Of a stretch of 64,000 bases of DNA, positions 9,850-22,320 are shown one piece after another (within the stretch, counting starts at the first letter, position 1; every line of letters begins with the position of its first letter). The notes beneath the pieces are model-generated. The model was not told the DNA's origin, did no database searches, and worked only from the letters and a program-made list of their open reading frames with translations. Location: NCBI RefSeq assembly GCF_000499845.2, contig NC_023758.2:28980525-29044524 (forward strand). The letters are read 5' to 3'. The translations under genes were made by a program, and so were the position numbers. Source of the stretch: Phaseolus vulgaris (Eukaryota; Streptophyta; Magnoliopsida; Fabales; Fabaceae).

Positions 9850-11963
9850 TGTCCATGATGATGTAACTGTGTCTCATCCAAATCATTGTTGCATTTTGAA
9901 ACTACAACCATAAACACTAGACAATTTGCCAACTAGGAAACACGTGTCCACTCATGTGCTGCCTGTGAATTTGATCACCCCTTAACATGTTGCTTAACGA
10001 AGTTAAAAAAAAAAATACTTAAATATACACCTCTGATCAATCAATTCATCAAGTCTGAACTAAACAGTAAAAGGGTACAGCATCACTTACCCTTTTTTCA
10101 ATTTGCTATCATTAAGGTGGTGGTTTTAGATTAAAATAAAATAAAAAGTTTTTTTGTCAATTTTTTGGACAAGTTATTTATTACTGTATTAGTATTAATT
10201 ATTTGTTTGGAATTAGGAAGTTGATTTGAGAGAATAAATTTGAAAAAAAAGTGTCAAAAATTAAGGTTGTTTGGATAAAGATAAATGATAAAAAAAGTTT
10301 ATAAATATTTGTGAATGATTTAATAAATATAATAATTTTTAAAAAATTTAAAATAATATATATAATAATTAATTAATTTACATTATTATAAATTAATTTT
10401 TTACTAAATAAAATTTTATAATTAATTAATAATTTCAATTTTATTATTATTATTATTTATTTTTATTTACAATTTTTTAATTATTTATTATAGTTGTTAT
10501 TTCATAAATTTATTATTTATTATTTATATTAATTATTATTTTTTATGTTTATTAATATTTTTTATTGTTTTAATAATTAATATTATTTTTTACATTATAT
10601 TATATAATTAATTATATTTATTTTATTATAATATAAATATAAGTATTAATAAATTAATAATATACAAATATTAGCGTATTTAAATAAAGTATATATTCAT
10701 AATTGATTATGAATATATATTTTATTATATCTAATTTTATTTTCTTTGCAAATCTTCGCATTTATTCAAAGAAAAAATACTGAAAATATTTTGCTTCGTT
10801 TTCTAATTTTAATTAATTTTTTATTTATTGAATTTCGTGCTTTCTTCAACATTCTTCTTTTGTTTAAAACAGAGCACTAAAGTATGATGATATTGTAACT
10901 AGACTTTTGTTTCGCTGACACATAAGAGATTTAGTCACTCGTGTTATGCTATTAAAAAAAATTCTATTTTAATATAATTAAATGGCTATAAGAATGATTT
11001 CCTACTGTATTATTTCAAAGAAGTTTTGCTATTCTATTTTTTAATGGGGATTAAACAAATTGGAATCATCCTTTCCTTTCTTATTTTTTTCTTTAATTCA
11101 CGATAGACAGATAGAGCATATTATATAACATATTGTGTATGTATGTACTGACAAAAACAATATGTATGTATATAATTATTATTTAAATTTGAATACGCTT
11201 AATTTAAATTTAGTGTTACAATTAAATTTGAATTCCATACTCTCTGTTTGAACATTAATTTAATTGTTTTCAAATTCAACTAATCTGCGTAAAAACAGTT
11301 TAGGGCTTTCTCTGTTGTGGAATACTTGCATTGTGGCACGAATTAAATTAGGAAAATTGTGAAATTTTAAATCAAGAACAAATTAAATACGTGCTACTCT
11401 CATTTTAGAATATTTCTTTATGGTTTTTAATCCCCTTTGTTGTCTCTACAACATACTAAAATTTCGAATAATATAACCATTTGATTGTTGCTATTGATCA
11501 AGAGTGGTGTTTCACGAGTCAAAAACAAATTTAATTTCCCCATAAAGTTTTCGAACAAATTTCTTCATGCTTAATGTGATTCATTCTTTGACTTGGAGCT
11601 TTCCTTTCTAATTATGTTGCATCCGACATGCTAGGTTGATATCAAGACAAGTTGCCCTTTGTAATATAGTTTTAGCATATTCCCGAAATTGAACTCAAAA
11701 CTCCTCTTTTTTTCTTGTCAACAATTGAATGGATTGACTACGGGATTTCTTTAGAAATGACTAACTGTAATTTGTATGATTAATATTATTAAAAAAAGAA
11801 ATATACAGTTAGCATAATCCTTTGACAACATCACCTCCACATTTTTTTTTATTTAATGAACATGGATGCATTGGCTAAATGCAAATATAATGATAGAACA
11901 ACAGCTTGGACGAAGGGAACCAAAATAAGGACATGGAATGGAATTTGATTTGATTGTAGAACG
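9850..11963. other. Intergenic, SS5 upstream to SPT2 downstream
   Basis: Probable SS5 promoter and 5' UTR at the left, the SPT2 3' flank at the right. The 10130-10760 part is almost pure A/T with TTATTATT runs. No coding frame or recognisable element was seen. Confidence 0.6.
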
Positions 11964-14900
11964 CTAGTGGCCAACCTTACGCCTCTTGGCCAATAGTCGT
12001 CTCCGCTCTCTTTCCTCTTCCTCTTCTATCAACCTAAGTTGCTCCTCATCCTCCTCTCTGGCGATTCTAGCACTGCGACACCATATTACACAAACTCAAT
12101 AACCAGGAAAAAAAAAAACCTTTTTAAACCACAAATTTAACAAAATTCAAATAATTACATCACGGGCATCTATAAGGCAACAAAATAAAACTAAGAAAAG
12201 ACGATTCTACGCAGCAGCAGATTATAAGAATCCTAACAAGTGGCTTCACAACATTGGTTATGAAACAAAAGTAAAAAGTATTCAATTAAAATATTTTATT
12301 AACCTGAAAACACAAAAACCATTCAATGTTTGTGCAAGGGAAATATTTGATAGAATGAAGTATTCCTTAATATTTAAGGCGGTATTCGTTGACAAATCCT
12401 AATTAATAATCATATAATTGACCCAATTTCTACTACTAACGAATGTATTGAATATTTTTGCATTCCCATTATTCTAACTACACTTTTTTCATTCCAGAAT
12501 TTTTATTAGGTATACAAGGATTAAAGATACTTATAATTAGCATACACTTTACTGGGAAAAAAAAAAGCAACGACCAACAGAGAAAAAGTAAATGTGCATT
12601 CACCGATAAATAAATATATACGTGTTACACAATTATAGGCATAAATTAGTTTGAGAGAAGATTCATTTTTAGAAATAAATTGAAGATTGACTTTAATTCA
12701 CGTTGAAATACAGTAAAATCAGAGTCATGCAGTACAAGTATGCATGCATGCAGGCAGGCAGGCAGGCAGGCAGCTAATTCAGCACAACATTTTATGTGGT
12801 TTGACGTTCATTGCCTAACACGACAGTTTTGGGAGAGAAGGAAAAGAGAGGATAAAAGATGCGGTTAGAGGTAATGAAATGAGCTGCGAATAAGAAGCTA
12901 TCAAGAATAAAAAGAAAGGAATGGATTTTTCTGCTTTTGGATGGTGTTTGACATTGAAAATAAAGTTGCCTAGCTTATTGAGTAGAAAATTTAAATTCTT
13001 ATGTTTGTGCTTCAGTTTTGACAACTCAAACACACCCCATACGTTTTTTATCATAAGGTTAGGTTGTTTAACTAAATAATCAAGTGAAAGTATGATTTGA
13101 ATATGATAGCAAATATCCTACTTCAAATTTAAGCTTAGAGAAACCAACCTTCTCTTTTCCTCCTTCATGATTTCATCAAAGCCAACCTCCATACCATCAT
13201 CGTCTTCATCATCGACAAATTTGTTGGGATTGTAACTGCAAAAAATGCAACAAAATGATTATCGACTATTCTACATCAACTGCCAACAACCAACTAAATC
13301 ACCAATTCGCATTAGAGACATTGCACGATCATTCCCAAACAAGGTTTTTATTTAGTCAAACAGTATTCGGTATTAGCATTTAAACATTCCCAAGGATGAG
13401 TCAATAACAAGTCAAGATGAGGTGAATCTAAAAAAAATAAGACAAACTTGACTCTGCAACTTCCAACAATAACATTTTATAGCTATAGATCAGCGCCACA
13501 TTTCCAATCTGGGTAAGTCCCCTCAGACAAACAATGGAAACATACATATTATGTAGCCTATAGAAATGATGACACAAGGTTACTAACATAGTAATATCTA
13601 CATATAAATAGAAAGCTTACTTGAACATCGATCTGATCATTCTACTAACATCCATTTCATCCTCAATCTCGTCATCACATCGTTTCCTCACCTTATTCTT
13701 AGGATGGTGATCTTGCAAATTAGATCGCTTTGGAACTACGTTAAGTGGCTTATTTATCTGTCAAGCAAGTGAACATAAATATGTTGATAAGGAAAACTAT
13801 GGAACAAATTCAAAGAAACAAAAATCCTTAACAGGATGAGTGTGAATATTTATATAACATTATACCTGAGCTTTGGTTGATGTCACTGGTTGTTTTGATA
13901 TCATTTTAGGTTTATTTTGTTCTCTTAGGATGTTTCTTTGTTCCACACTCTGCTTTGGCAAAGACAAATGCAACTTTGAAGATAGTGGTTTCTGCACACC
14001 ATTTACAGAGTGCAACTTTGAAGATAGTGGTTTCTGCACACCATTTACAGAGTGAAACTTTGAAGAAAGTGGCTTCTGTGCACCACTTACAGAATGCATC
14101 TTTGAGGAGAGTGGTTTATGCACACCATTTACAGGATTTTTTGCATCGGATAATGACTTATTCCCAGAGGTACTAATAGGCATTTTTAAAGGCCGGCCTG
14201 GTCCATTCCCACTGTTGTTACTAAGTTGTTTTCTAGAATCCACAGATGCCTTACTGTACTTATTGATAGAACTAATCTTATAATTGGACCCTGATTTAGG
14301 AGCCAAATGGCCAGGCCCAGTAACATGTTTTCGATTCTCATCACTGCCACGGACAATCTTGCCACCATTGACAGTCTTCCCAGCAACTTCACCTGACCGT
14401 TTCTCTTCAACAACAGAACAAACACTGTAAGTTTCCCCAATAACAGTATAACATGTTCTAGTCCCCCTAACACCACATAAAAACATAACCAAGCAATAAA
14501 TTACCAGAATTATGTACAAGTGTTCTATGAGATGGGGGTTCTTTCTTAGGAGCAGGAAGCTCTACATCATCAGACAAAAGAAAAGAGTAATCTCTAGTAA
14601 CCTTGAGTTTCTGGGCTTTAACCTGCTTCTGCTAAAGCACAACAATTCATCACTATCATTTCAGAAGATTGTAGCTTAAAAGCTACGAGAGAAGCTTTAT
14701 ACAATAGCCACAATACCTCACTGACTTTGGGTGGAATATTACGATGAACTGAAGAGTTCAATACACCATTAGATACTTTATTTGCGCTTTTGTTCTGCAG
14801 ACAGAATTAATATCAGAAAGCTACAAAAAAGACATCAAAGAACACCTAGCTGCTACTTATTCCCAGTAATGAGAAAAACATGGAGCTAAAGGCATTAAGC

Positions 14901-16582
14901 AAACAAACATATATCACTACTACAATTTGAAGAATGCTAAAAAAATATACAGGACAAATTAGCAAAAAAAAAAGCTGAGTTTTGCATACACAGAAAGAAG
15001 CAGAGTATGCCAATTCTCAGACCATTTTCACACTTCACTGGTAACTTTTAAGGGAGTTCCACAATTGGATGTCAATCTCAAAAAACTTATCAACAGAGTT
15101 ATAAATTTATACATCAAATTAAATAATACAAATTAAAATATGTATATATATATATATATGTGTATATATATATATAAACCATCAAAGCTGTTAGGAACTA
15201 AGAGGCTCATATATTAGACGTATACTGGAGAAGACATGTATTAGTCGTCGGTTAAGAGGGCAAGTGACAATCACAATTGTTACAGCGGTGATGAGTAGGG
15301 GCCTTTAAATAGAATTACATAGGAGAGTTAGGGGAATTAGGGAAATGTTCTATGAGAACTGTGTTTCAGTTGTTTGAAAGAACCTCTTTCCTTGGCAGAG
15401 CAATAAACTCTGTTTTTTTCCTTTTCATTCCCTCTCTTACTGTTTTCTTAGGACCCATCAAGAACTCATTTAGGCTTTCCTCTAATCATGTGATGGCAGG
15501 AAAGAGCAGGTAAGGAATCAAATGCTATATTTCAACGAAGCATTTTTTAGTGTTACTGTTTGTTTCCTTTTCTTTATTGGTTTAATTTTTTGTTACATTA
15601 CTGAATGGGAAACAAGTGCAGTTGACATATGACCCCAAATAATCAATAGGCCAACGAATGAAATCACATTAAAAATACTTGACAATACAATAATCATAAC
15701 AACTCAAAATGAAGATTGCTTGGGTAAATACAGAACTTCATAAAAAAATATTTAAAAAGGAATACAAAAATCAAAGGCACTGAATACATACAATGTTGGA
15801 CGAGTTAGAAAGCCTAGATGATAAATGCTGGTTTTCTAGCAATGACTTGCTCTCTTGGATTACTCTCTGAGCAATAACTGGTTGAGAAGGGCCAAAGAAG
15901 GACCCATAACTGCAGCAACAAGAAGAAGATTGAAGACAATATTTTAAAAGTGCTCCTGTTTTTACAATGTTATCAATGTTCATCAAACTTAGTAAAATCA
16001 CCAAGAAAAAAGCAAATTCATCAACTAAATGTCAGCATGCCCCAATGGAATTGCACACTATGGTAAGTGAAGGTTGCAAATGAATTTGGTAACACAAAAA
16101 ATCGCACTATTTCAAAGCCTTCACATTTAAAGTGGTTTATGCAGCTTTAATCAGTATTAATATAGGATAATTTATTAGAATTGCAACTCATCAAAGCCTT
16201 TACATTTATGGTGGTTTATGCATTCATGACTATGTATATGCCAGAGATGATAGCAGTACTCACTTATCATTAGGAAGTTTATTCTTTCTGGTAGAATCTG
16301 AAAGGAAACTACTATTCTCCTTTTTCATCTGCTTTCTAATCGATTCTTTCAACTTCTGCCTTAGTTTGAGGTAATGTAGTTCTTCCTCTGTCGGCTTAGG
16401 AGGTTCTTCCTTATATTCGTACCCTCCCTCCAGTCCATCGTCCTCATAATCATCGTAATCCTGTGGTTCTTGAAGATTATTAGGAGGCAAAAAAGCTGCA
16501 TAAAACAGTATGCACGCTGATTCAATAAATAGTGGGAATCTCAAACCTGAAAGTCACTTACATCTCTATCGTAGCCCCGCAT
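11964..16582 (-). CDS. SPT2: SPT2 chromatin protein (histone-binding transcription/chaperone factor)
   Basis: Nine coding exons: 16562-16582, 16264-16460, 15792-15909, 14717-14794, 14505-14631, 13866-14404, 13621-13757, 13149-13235, 11964-12072. They total 1413 nt (470 aa plus stop) and every phase closes. The protein begins MRGYDRD. An acidic Asp/Tyr-rich stretch and a basic helix (LKLRQKLKESIRKQMKKE) follow, then a conserved NYGSFFGPS segment. The middle is low-complexity, with a 14-residue tandem repeat at residues ~267-326. The C-terminal SPT2 domain (~360-470) has MIRSMF, YNPNKF, acidic residues, a long charged helix (EEDEEQLRLIEEEERER) and the basic end LLAKRRKVGH. Known for the family: SPT2 binds H3-H4 through this domain and helps keep nucleosomes during transcription; it is nuclear. 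A noncoding 5' UTR segment precedes the ATG (acceptor at 16612-16613). Confidence 0.9.
12737..12772. repeat. Tetranucleotide microsatellite
   Basis: ATGC repeats pass into an AGGC run, (GCAT)n then (CAGG)n, inside the last SPT2 intron. Confidence 0.85.
13968..14134 (-). repeat. 42-bp coding tandem repeat in SPT2
   Basis: Four in-frame 42-bp units encode 14-residue copies of the pattern H-S-V-N-G-V-Q-K-P-L-S-S-K-L. The two most C-terminal units read identical at DNA level. The others carry replacements (VSGAQ, VNGVH). The repeat lies in the low-complexity middle of SPT2. Confidence 0.9.
15139..15177. repeat. (TA)n microsatellite
   Basis: Two TA runs separated by TGTG, in an SPT2 intron. Confidence 0.85.
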
Positions 16583-16610
16583 TGCGGTTTCATGAAGAAG
16601 GTGAGATCCA

Positions 16611-17255
16611 ACTGCAACAAAACAATTGGACATTAAATCATAGATTGAATGATTGAAGGAATTATCTCTCGGTACCAATGCAAATTGAGGTTAGGTTCGA
16701 AGCAGAAATGCTCAGCCACTGCAAGTGACAGTGTTAAAATTGGGATATAAAAACCAAAATGACCGACGCAGTACTCCAGCATCAAAATTTAGAGAAATTA
16801 GGGTTCCGGAAAAAAACAATTTGTCAGGACCTTAAAAACAAACAAAAAAAAATACTGGGTTGATTGTTCCCCCAAATTGGCACACACGAGGAGGATCAGC
16901 CGAAGGATATGAAAACTGACACAGTCAGAAAGACATGAACGAAAACAATTCTTTAAGTTGAAAAGAATTTGGGTGGGAGAGGGTAAGCAAAATAAGCATA
17001 AATTGAATTAGTGGAATAAAGAACAGAGGTTACGTATGTCAGAGAGGGGATTGAATGGTGAAAAGTTGAGAAAGAGAAAACAGAGAGAGCATACCTTGTT
17101 GTTGTGTGCAGTGTTGTGATAACTGTGAATTGGCGCAATATGCAGATGAAGATTTTGGAAGGGAGGGAAAGCAAGGGGAAGGTATTTTTCTTGGTCGTTC
17201 CAGAAATTTCTATTTCCCTCCACGCCCCCCTCAATCAAACCCAACCCAACCCACA
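16611..17255 (-). other. SPT2 upstream region with 5' UTR intron
   Basis: A TTGCAG acceptor at 16612-16617 indicates a 5' UTR intron upstream of the ATG exon. The leader exon probably lies around 17095-17250, in pyrimidine-rich sequence on the minus strand. No protein is expected here. I see no convincing minus-strand TATA box. Confidence 0.4.
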
Positions 17256-17296
17256 TCCAAGTATAAAAAGGCTACAGGTGTATTTGGGCCCATTCA

Positions 17297-17800
17297 CGAA
17301 ACGAAGGCTTCTTTTTCCTGTTCCCCTACAGTTTTCTTCCTGCACCCCCAAAATTTTCTAAATCTCAAAATTTGCCTTGATCTTTTATTTGGAAAAGGGC
17401 ACCGTGGTTACCGGAAATTAGGATCTGGGAGTGTGCTATGGATTCATCAATCCGAAATTGATTCATTTCTTTTTTTTGGATGAGGGATGTTTTAGAAGCA
17501 AATCTTGCATAAATTATTGATTTTCGGATTGCTGAATCCAGAAGCCTAATTTTGTTACGGATTGGTGGATCCAGAATGCTTTTTTTTTAATTATGGATTT
17601 CTGAATCCAAAATGCATTTTTTTGTTACGGATTGGTGGACCCGAAATTTTACTGGAAGTTTCAATCTGAAATTTTACCGAATTTCATAATCCAAAATGCA
17701 AAAAGGTAAATACAATTCAAGTACATTTTGGTCTTTGCAAAACATGTGGGGGTGCAGGAAGAAAAATGTAGGAGAGCAAGAAGAAACTGCCCGAAACGAA
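17297..17800. mobile_element. Mutator-like MITE with 9-bp TSD, upstream of SPT2
   Basis: Element at 17306-17791 (486 bp) flanked by the 9-bp direct repeat CGAAACGAA (17297-17305 and 17792-17800). The ends are inverted repeats of about 44 bp: GGC...CTACAGTTTTCTTCCTGCACCCCC at left, and its near-complement with GGGGGTGCAGGAAGAAAAATGTAGG... ending GCC at right. No transposase is encoded. The interior holds at least five short palindromes of the form GGATT-N4-(A/G)ATCC, for example near 17526, 17561 and 17593. A 9-bp target duplication is characteristic of Mutator elements. Confidence 0.75.
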
Positions 17801-18070
17801 TTAGATCAATTTTCAAAAACACTATTTTACCATTTTTTTAAGTAACTTCCAGATTTTTTCCAGGATTCATAACTGTTTTTTGAAAAACGTCTAAAATTTT
17901 AAGAAAACATTTTTCAAAAAATAATCTGGAATAATTTTTTGAAACATATATAATACGTTTTGAAATATATTTTTCAGAATAAACTTTTAAGAATATATTT
18001 TGAAAAAAAAAAACTAAAATTAGAATAAAATATTTGGTCATTTAACCTATTTGATTTGAACTTTGATGAT
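17801..18070. other. AT-rich spacer with decayed repeat units
   Basis: Contains repeated TTTTGAAA and TCTGGAATAA-like words resembling the interior of the neighbouring MITE family. No coding capacity. Confidence 0.4.
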
Positions 18071-18965
18071 GGATGCAGAAAGAAACGCGAGAAATCATTT
18101 ATTTATTGTTCCTGTCGGTTGACTCAAGTGCCTTCGTACGTCTCACGACACTCTCATGTCCGATTCTTTGTGCCTTCGTTCGTGCCTTTCTTTCAATCAA
18201 ACACCTGAAATCACAAAGACAATGGGTGCCCTAGAGGTCGTTTGCACTCTAACGTTCAAGTCAATCTTAGGGTTAGGAAACATCAAAATTGTTAAGCGTA
18301 AAAGCTCTGTGTAAATTGTGTGTGAAGCGACACAAAAAAATAGCGTACCTTACTAGGTTTGTTACTACCCTTTATATAGTCTAGGGTTTCCACTGTTTCC
18401 ATTACCCAAAATAGGTTCCCTGAAGGGTGGGCCCTAGCGCCGCTATTACCCACTCTTAGGGCAATCTAGCGCGTGAGGCTTCCTTACTGGAGTGCAACCT
18501 CTAACGGGAGAACCACCTAGGTACCACCTCGTGCACCTAGTCTCTGGGGTTACCCGTCCTGGGAGCCCCCTGCTCACGTGCAGTTTCATCCCTGGAACGT
18601 GGTCCTTACAGGTCGTATCTTTTCTAGTGGCTCTTTATTTGTGTTACGCCTGAACGCGTCATCCACACCACACGCAGGGACTCTCGTGACCTAGGCTTCT
18701 CCCTAACTGATAAATGGTGTGGTCTGGGATCCACCTCTCGTGGCCCAGCTCTATTGTTCGAGTCACTGATGTCCGACCTCTCATCGACCTCATGATAATG
18801 CCGAGAACACATCAATACATCCTAGTGATCGGCGTCTGACACTCTTCGACACCTTGGCTCACGTGCCTCGCGAGACACTGGCCCACGCCACTCGTGGAAC
18901 CCACTTTATGCGGGCCCACCATTACTACCGGTCAAACTACGCCCGAGGACTGGTCGTGCATCTAC
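18070..18965 (-). mobile_element. Possible LTR fragment or solo LTR, GC-rich
   Basis: About 0.9 kb of distinctly GC-rich noncoding DNA inside AT-rich surroundings. Read on the minus strand it has a long GC-rich upstream part, a TATA motif (CTATATAAAGGG near 18371-18382) and an AT-richer leader, as in the U3-R-U5 layout of an LTR. I could not fix TG/CA ends or a target duplication, so the class is uncertain. Confidence 0.35.
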
Positions 18966-21300
18966 TTAACTTATTTTTGTTTTAAAAAGTAGTAGATGAA
19001 AAACACCTCTAGTATTATTTCACCAGATTTCAAATCAGTTCATTCAACTTGAAAACATAATTAATTATATTTTAATGGATAAATTATTTCTTTAAAATAA
19101 TGTTCTTACATGGTTGAATAAGGTCGAATTTCATCATCTATCAAGATTTCAGTCTCTTCGATCTCGAGGACAAGCTGGCACTTGCAAAGATAATCTGATG
19201 CTTAAATCAAAAGTAAATATGTTTAGAGTATTATAATAAGAGAAACTTTTTTCTTTTGGGTACTAATCTATATATAATTTTCCAATGGACCTAAGGATTA
19301 TGTTAAATCCGTGAAGGCCTATTACTCCCCTAAATTCATGTAGGAGTGATCAATTACCACAACTAAAATTAATAAAAAAAATCATTATATGTTCTTTTTT
19401 CAAACAATTAAATTTATAAAATGAATAACTTAACAAATATACATAATAATTTATTTATAATCTAAAAATATACATAAAAATATTATGATTTATTTTAAAT
19501 TTAAACAGATATTTATAAAAATATTATTTTTAACTATTATTTTTGCTCAAATATATTTTGAATTAACTAGTTTTAAAATATAAAAAAAAATAGAATAACT
19601 ATTAATACTAACGAAAAAGAGGGACTCCGTGTTTACACACAATATATATATAATAACAACTTTTAGTAGTTTATTTTTTATTTTCTTATTTTAAATATAA
19701 TCAAGAATAAAATATTATTATTAAATTTGTATTCCTTCAATATATTTTTAATGAAAAAATACGTGTATGTGTTCATGTGTGTCCACATTATCATAGATAG
19801 TTTTTTTTATTATATTTACTTAATTGAATTTATAAAAAACATTTATTAAACTTAAACGGCAAATTAATACAATGTGTTCTATTAATAAGAGGAAAATTTT
19901 ATACATCGTGTTTTTGTTCTCATACTTGTTTTCATTGAAATACTCATAGTTTGGTGTCCTTTTTTGCTCTTAGCTTGATTTCCCTTAGAAAATTCTTTTT
20001 TCCTTCTTTAATTTATTATCTCTCATAATTGTTTGAATTAGTTTAATATTAACAAAGTTCACCTAGATCCTCTGAAGTATTTTTCCTCTTATTACAAACT
20101 TAATTACATATTTGTTTTCCTTTATTTAACTTTGTCCAAATGGTGTATTTCATTTCATAAATAGTTTATAAGACACATATTTGGATGTGTTTTATTTTTC
20201 ATAAAAATATTTAAATTAATATTTAGAACTCTCTTTACTTGATGATGATGGAGATGAGACTAAAGTTTCATACTCATTAGGTACGAGGATGAGAATAAAA
20301 CCAATTTCACATAATTGGGTGTGTGGATCGGGATTAGAATACATATTTACTTCGAAAATGAAATAGTTAAACTCGTACTCGTATATATATTTATACCTTC
20401 TCTTTAGTAAAGGTTTGTGATGGAGTCCTCCTACATATGTAAACGGTCTATCAAACTTAAAGAAATATTTGAAGCAAAGAACTTTGTGTGTAGTGCTTTG
20501 ACAGGTTCTACAAAGCACCAGAAAAAATATAAAATAAAAAAAAATTGAAAAACAAAATGAGAGAAAAAGGTGAGAACACATCACCTATTGTTTCTTAAGG
20601 ATAGGTGCAAAAATGATTCAAAACTCTAAGAAACTCTTTTTTTTTCAATGCAAGAACCAAAGGAAATAGTATCATACTCACAAGACAATAAAAAATTTCA
20701 CAAAAATTATTTCATTAATTTTTTTTATGAAACATACATGAGAGAACCTTTTTATTTAAATATGAATAGATGTTCAATAACCATCCAAATAAACGTGTAA
20801 AAAAAACAAAACAAAATCATTGCAAGTGCAATGCACTTTACATGACGTTATATTGTGACAATGTCATTTTAAAAAAGTTATAACTTCATTATGATGAGAA
20901 GATTAAGTGTATGACTTGCTTAACTTTCTTAATAATTAGTTAGTTAAATAAATTCATATATATTCTTACTTTTCCAACATCTTCAACCTCCTAAAAACTA
21001 CTATAATATCTTAGAAACTTCCAAAAAGTTATAAAAGAGATTATATCTCTCAATTTCCTCAAAAAAACTCTTTTTAAGTCTTTCTTTTACAAATATTTCC
21101 TCACAATTTTTGTTTATTTTTTTTCATTCTTAATCTCCTACTAGTAACATATCTCTTGTTTTTCATTATTTTTCAAATATCTATTGTGTTTAATTTGTCA
21201 CTTGGTTTATCATAATGCTTTAAACTTTTTTTAAAAGTATAAATAAAGATTTCCCCAACAATATTAACCCTCGTAGGATACATTGTGTAATAATACATCC
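18966..21300. other. Intergenic AT-rich DNA
   Basis: Opens with a short inverted repeat (CATCTACTTAA at ~18959 and AGTAGATG at ~18990). The rest is A/T runs. A 122-codon minus-strand frame at 20216-20584 is low-complexity and has no recognisable domain. Confidence 0.5.
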
Positions 21301-22320
21301 TTAGTGGTGTGAGTTGATTTTTATATGTTTTCATTTATGGTAACACTTTTACTTAAGGTTGAGATTTTAGAAATTAGAGGTGAGGACCTAAGGAAGATTT
21401 CCACTGGACACGAACTTAACCAAGTGGTTAAGTAAGTGTGAAGATTCACTTCACAGAGAGAAAGATGAAAAAACAAGATATGGTGAAGATGAGATGCAAT
21501 TTGCGAAATTGAAAATGGCACAAGGTTAACATCAATGGTGGTCAAAGCCTCCCAAATGATACACCATACTCATGATTATGAGTGAAACCCAAGAGCAACA
21601 AAGAAGAGAAACTAAGAAACAAACACATAAAATGGAATTGAGAAATAGAATGAGAAAACTTATGATGGTGGGTGAGAAATGTCACGCCACTTGGAGTGTG
21701 ATGTGCTCCAAGATGAGTGTGTTTGCCACCACTTGAGAACTTCCCAAATCACTCAAGATGAGACCTCAAACCTAAGAGGACATAAGCCTCACTAAAAGCT
21801 CACACAATTTGTGCAAGGTTTCATTACTTCATTCAAATTCAACTTGTAAAATACAATCGGTAGACCTCCTATTTATAGGGGAAGGAGCCTTGGAAAATAA
21901 ACAAGAGGGGTAGGATGGGAAAAGAGGAAAAAGGGGTTGCCTTAGGGTTTGAGTCAAACCTGCATGTTAGGTCTGCCCTTCTAGAAACTAGGTCAAATTG
22001 TCTTCCTAAAGGGCTATGAACAAGCTAAAATGATAACTACACCCCCTATTATGCTAAAGGCACCTTATTCTAGCCTATCTTTGCTATTTGAACCCCTAAA
22101 GTGAGCCCAAATTATTTACAAACATATTCTATTTTTTTAAGAAGACCTAAAGGAAGAACTTCTAGTATTCTGGTTTATAGCTTCTTCTTCTTTTGTTGAT
22201 TCTTTCTTTAGGCTTGGTGGGACCTGGCTTTGTATCTTGAGATGACTGACCCTTTTGGGAAGTGCTTGTTGTGTCCTTAGTCATCTGTCGGTTTGTATCA
22301 CTTAGGATGTATAAAAAGAA
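21300..22320 (-). mobile_element. LTR-like relic
   Basis: A stretch of more balanced base composition than its flanks. Read on the minus strand it carries CCCCTATAAATAGGAGG (TATA box, near 21868-21884) followed by a leader-like region. A 40-codon open stretch ending KRRRSYKPEY lies upstream (about 22158-22281). It resembles a retrotransposon LTR with an adjoining internal tail. I found no partner LTR or target duplication. Confidence 0.3.

Noticed and set aside
17106..17483. 125-codon plus-strand frame
   Set aside because: It crosses the SPT2 leader and enters the Mutator-like MITE, has no domain, and is broken by the element's own structure.
20216..20584. 122-codon minus-strand frame with a hydrophobic start
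   Set aside because: Low-complexity Phe/Tyr-rich translation of AT-rich DNA, without recognised domain or splice context.
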